Assembly (NCBI RefSeq): GCF_018310535.1
Contig: NZ_CP074102.1
Location: forward strand, 1 to 64,000
Length of the DNA stretch: 64,000 bases
DNA from: Streptomyces mirabilis
GTDB taxonomy: Bacteria; Actinomycetota; Actinomycetes; Streptomycetales; Streptomycetaceae
Reading direction: 5' to 3'
Shown in pieces: positions 63,003-64,000 of the stretch. Made by a program: the position numbers and the translations under genes. Numbering within the stretch: position 1 is the first letter of the stretch; the number at the start of each line of letters is the position of its first letter. The notes under the pieces were generated by a model that was not told the origin of the DNA, did no database searches, and saw nothing but the letters and a program-made list of their open reading frames with translations.

Positions 63003-64000
63003 ATGACAGAGTACGGAATCTCGCTGCTCCCCGACACCGGCTCCGATGTCCGCAGCCCCCGCGACTACTACGACAACCTGTTGGCGGCGTCCCGGCTGGC
63101 TGACCAGCTGGGGTTCGAGTACATCAAGATGACCGAGCACTACATGGACCCGTACGGCGGCTACTGCGCGGACCCGCTGGCGTTCCTGTCCGCCGTGGCG
63201 GCGCAGACCAGCCGGGTGCGGCTGATGACCGGCGGCATCCAGGCTTCCTTCCACCACCCGATCCAACTTGCGGCCCGCACAGCGCAGTTGGACGCCCTCA
63301 GCCACGGCCGCCTGGAGGTGGGCTTCGCCCGGGCCTTCCTGCCCTACGAGTTCGACGCCTTCGGTGTCGACATGGACACCAGCACCGAGCGCTTCCGCAG
63401 CACCGTCGACGCCGTCGTACGGCTCTGGACCGGCCGCCAGGTCTCGGAGGACACCCCCTTCTTCCGCTACAAGGGCGTCACCTCCCAGCCGCCGGTCACC
63501 CAGCAGGCCCATCCTCCGGTGTGGGCCGCGGCCCTGTTCACGAAGTCCAGCTTCGAGTGGATCGGCGACCGCGGTCACCACCTGCTCATCGCCTCCTCGC
63601 CCAGCCGCGAGAAGGCCGGTCAGCTCAAGGAGTTGATCGAGCTCTACCGTGAGCGGTTCCTCGCCGCGTACGGCCACACCGGCCGGCGCCCGAGGGTCGC
63701 GATCAGCATCGCCCTCCTCCTCGCCGACAGCGACGAGGAGGCACGCGCCGAGGGCGGGAGGCACCTGCGCCGGCACTGGGACACCTTCGCCGCCGCAGTA
63801 CGCTCCTGGCAGGGGCGCGGCTCCACCTCGTACGAGGGCTACCGCGAAGCGCTCGTCGACAGGCACACGGCGGGCAACAGCGAGGACGCCGGCATGTCCG
63901 TGTTCGGCGCGCCCGAATCGGCCGCGGAGCAGATCCGGGAGATACGCGACCTGCTGCGCCCGGACGTCATGCTGTGGCAGCTGGACTTCGGCCAGCAGCC
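63003..64000 (+). CDS. Luciferase-like (LLM) flavin-dependent monooxygenase, 3' end outside window
   Basis: The frame opens at ATG 63003, 7 bases after the flavin reductase stop and behind GAGGAAG, and is still open at the window edge (332 codons seen). It has the bacterial-luciferase TIM-barrel features: EYIKMTEHYMDPYGGY, VRLMTGGIQASFHHPIQLAARTAQLDALSHGRLEVGFARAF and HPPVWAAALFTKSSFEWIG. It would use FMNH2, perhaps from the reductase before it, to oxidise a cluster intermediate. Almost the full family length (~340-360) is present. Confidence 0.9.
   Translation, partial: MTEYGISLLPDTGSDVRSPRDYYDNLLAASRLADQLGFEYIKMTEHYMDPYGGYCADPLAFLSAVAAQTSRVRLMTGGIQASFHHPIQLAARTAQLDALSHGRLEVGFARAFLPYEFDAFGVDMDTSTERFRSTVDAVVRLWTGRQVSEDTPFFRYKGVTSQPPVTQQAHPPVWAAALFTKSSFEWIGDRGHHLLIASSPSREKAGQLKELIELYRERFLAAYGHTGRRPRVAISIALLLADSDEEARAEGGRHLRRHWDTFAAAVRSWQGRGSTSYEGYREALVDRHTAGNSEDAGMSVFGAPESAAEQIREIRDLLRPDVMLWQLDFGQQ

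Overview
The window looks like chromosomal DNA of a Streptomyces or a close actinomycete. Supporting features are very high GC with strong third-position bias, frequent GTG and TTG starts behind AGGAG-type ribosome sites, an Rpf-type cell-wall enzyme, an actinobacterial glgC/glgA pair, LAL and PucR-type regulators, and almost no TTA codons. No rRNA, tRNA or CRISPR array was seen.

Left part (1-17279), mostly housekeeping and accessory metabolism: the 3' end of a serine beta-lactamase-like hydrolase; an SDR with an N-terminal zinc-ribbon-like segment; a wax ester synthase/DGAT; a secreted PA14-GH2 glycosidase with a LacI-type palindrome upstream; glgA-glgC; a FhuF-like Fe-S protein; a DMT transporter with an octapeptide-repeat tail; an Rpf-LysM-M23 cell-wall hydrolase divergent from gnd; a small proline-rich protein; an Asp/Glu-racemase-like protein coupled to a GNAT; and panD with a hairpin leader.

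Middle part (17280-33313): a six-gene operon for form I aerobic CO dehydrogenase (coxM-coxS-coxL-XdhC/YHS-MoxR-VWA; active-site loop AYACSFR). Its divergent LysR-type regulator survives only as a 35-codon stump fused head-on to a truncated WD40-type propeller gene. An LTTR-like palindrome remains in the gap. A second propeller gene, an IS5-type transposase scrap, a membrane protein, a lipoprotein and a 984-aa LAL regulator follow. A decayed second copy of the panD start with the same hairpin leader lies at 33059-33205.

Right part (33314-64000), a secondary-metabolite gene cluster that runs off the window. A long minus-strand run (51557 down to 33314) encodes, in transcription order: methyltransferase, PabA-PabB fusion (4-amino-4-deoxychorismate synthase), Fe/2OG oxygenase, AurF-type diiron N-oxygenase, L-lactate/malate-type dehydrogenase, class IV aminotransferase, D-2-hydroxyacid dehydrogenase, KamA-type radical SAM enzyme, haem-oxygenase-like diiron enzyme, HisC-like aminotransferase, SAM synthetase paralogue, EamA exporter, second KamA-type enzyme, nucleotidyltransferase, L-2-hydroxyglutarate oxidase-like protein, winged-helix regulator and ferredoxin. 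Beyond it lie a GAF/PucR regulator, a catalytically dead IS701-type transposase homologue, a glutamate-racemase-like protein, a cation/proton antiporter, a P450, a type II thioesterase (with a TTA codon), tryptophan 2,3-dioxygenase, MbtH, tryptophan halogenase, flavin reductase and an incomplete luciferase-like monooxygenase.

MbtH plus thioesterase imply a nonribosomal peptide synthetase beyond base 64000. Halogenase plus flavin reductase plus tryptophan dioxygenase suggest a chlorotryptophan or chlorokynurenine unit. The PabAB/AurF pair suggests an aminobenzoate- or nitro-type unit. The two KamA enzymes suggest beta-amino acids. I do not recognise a known product with this combination.
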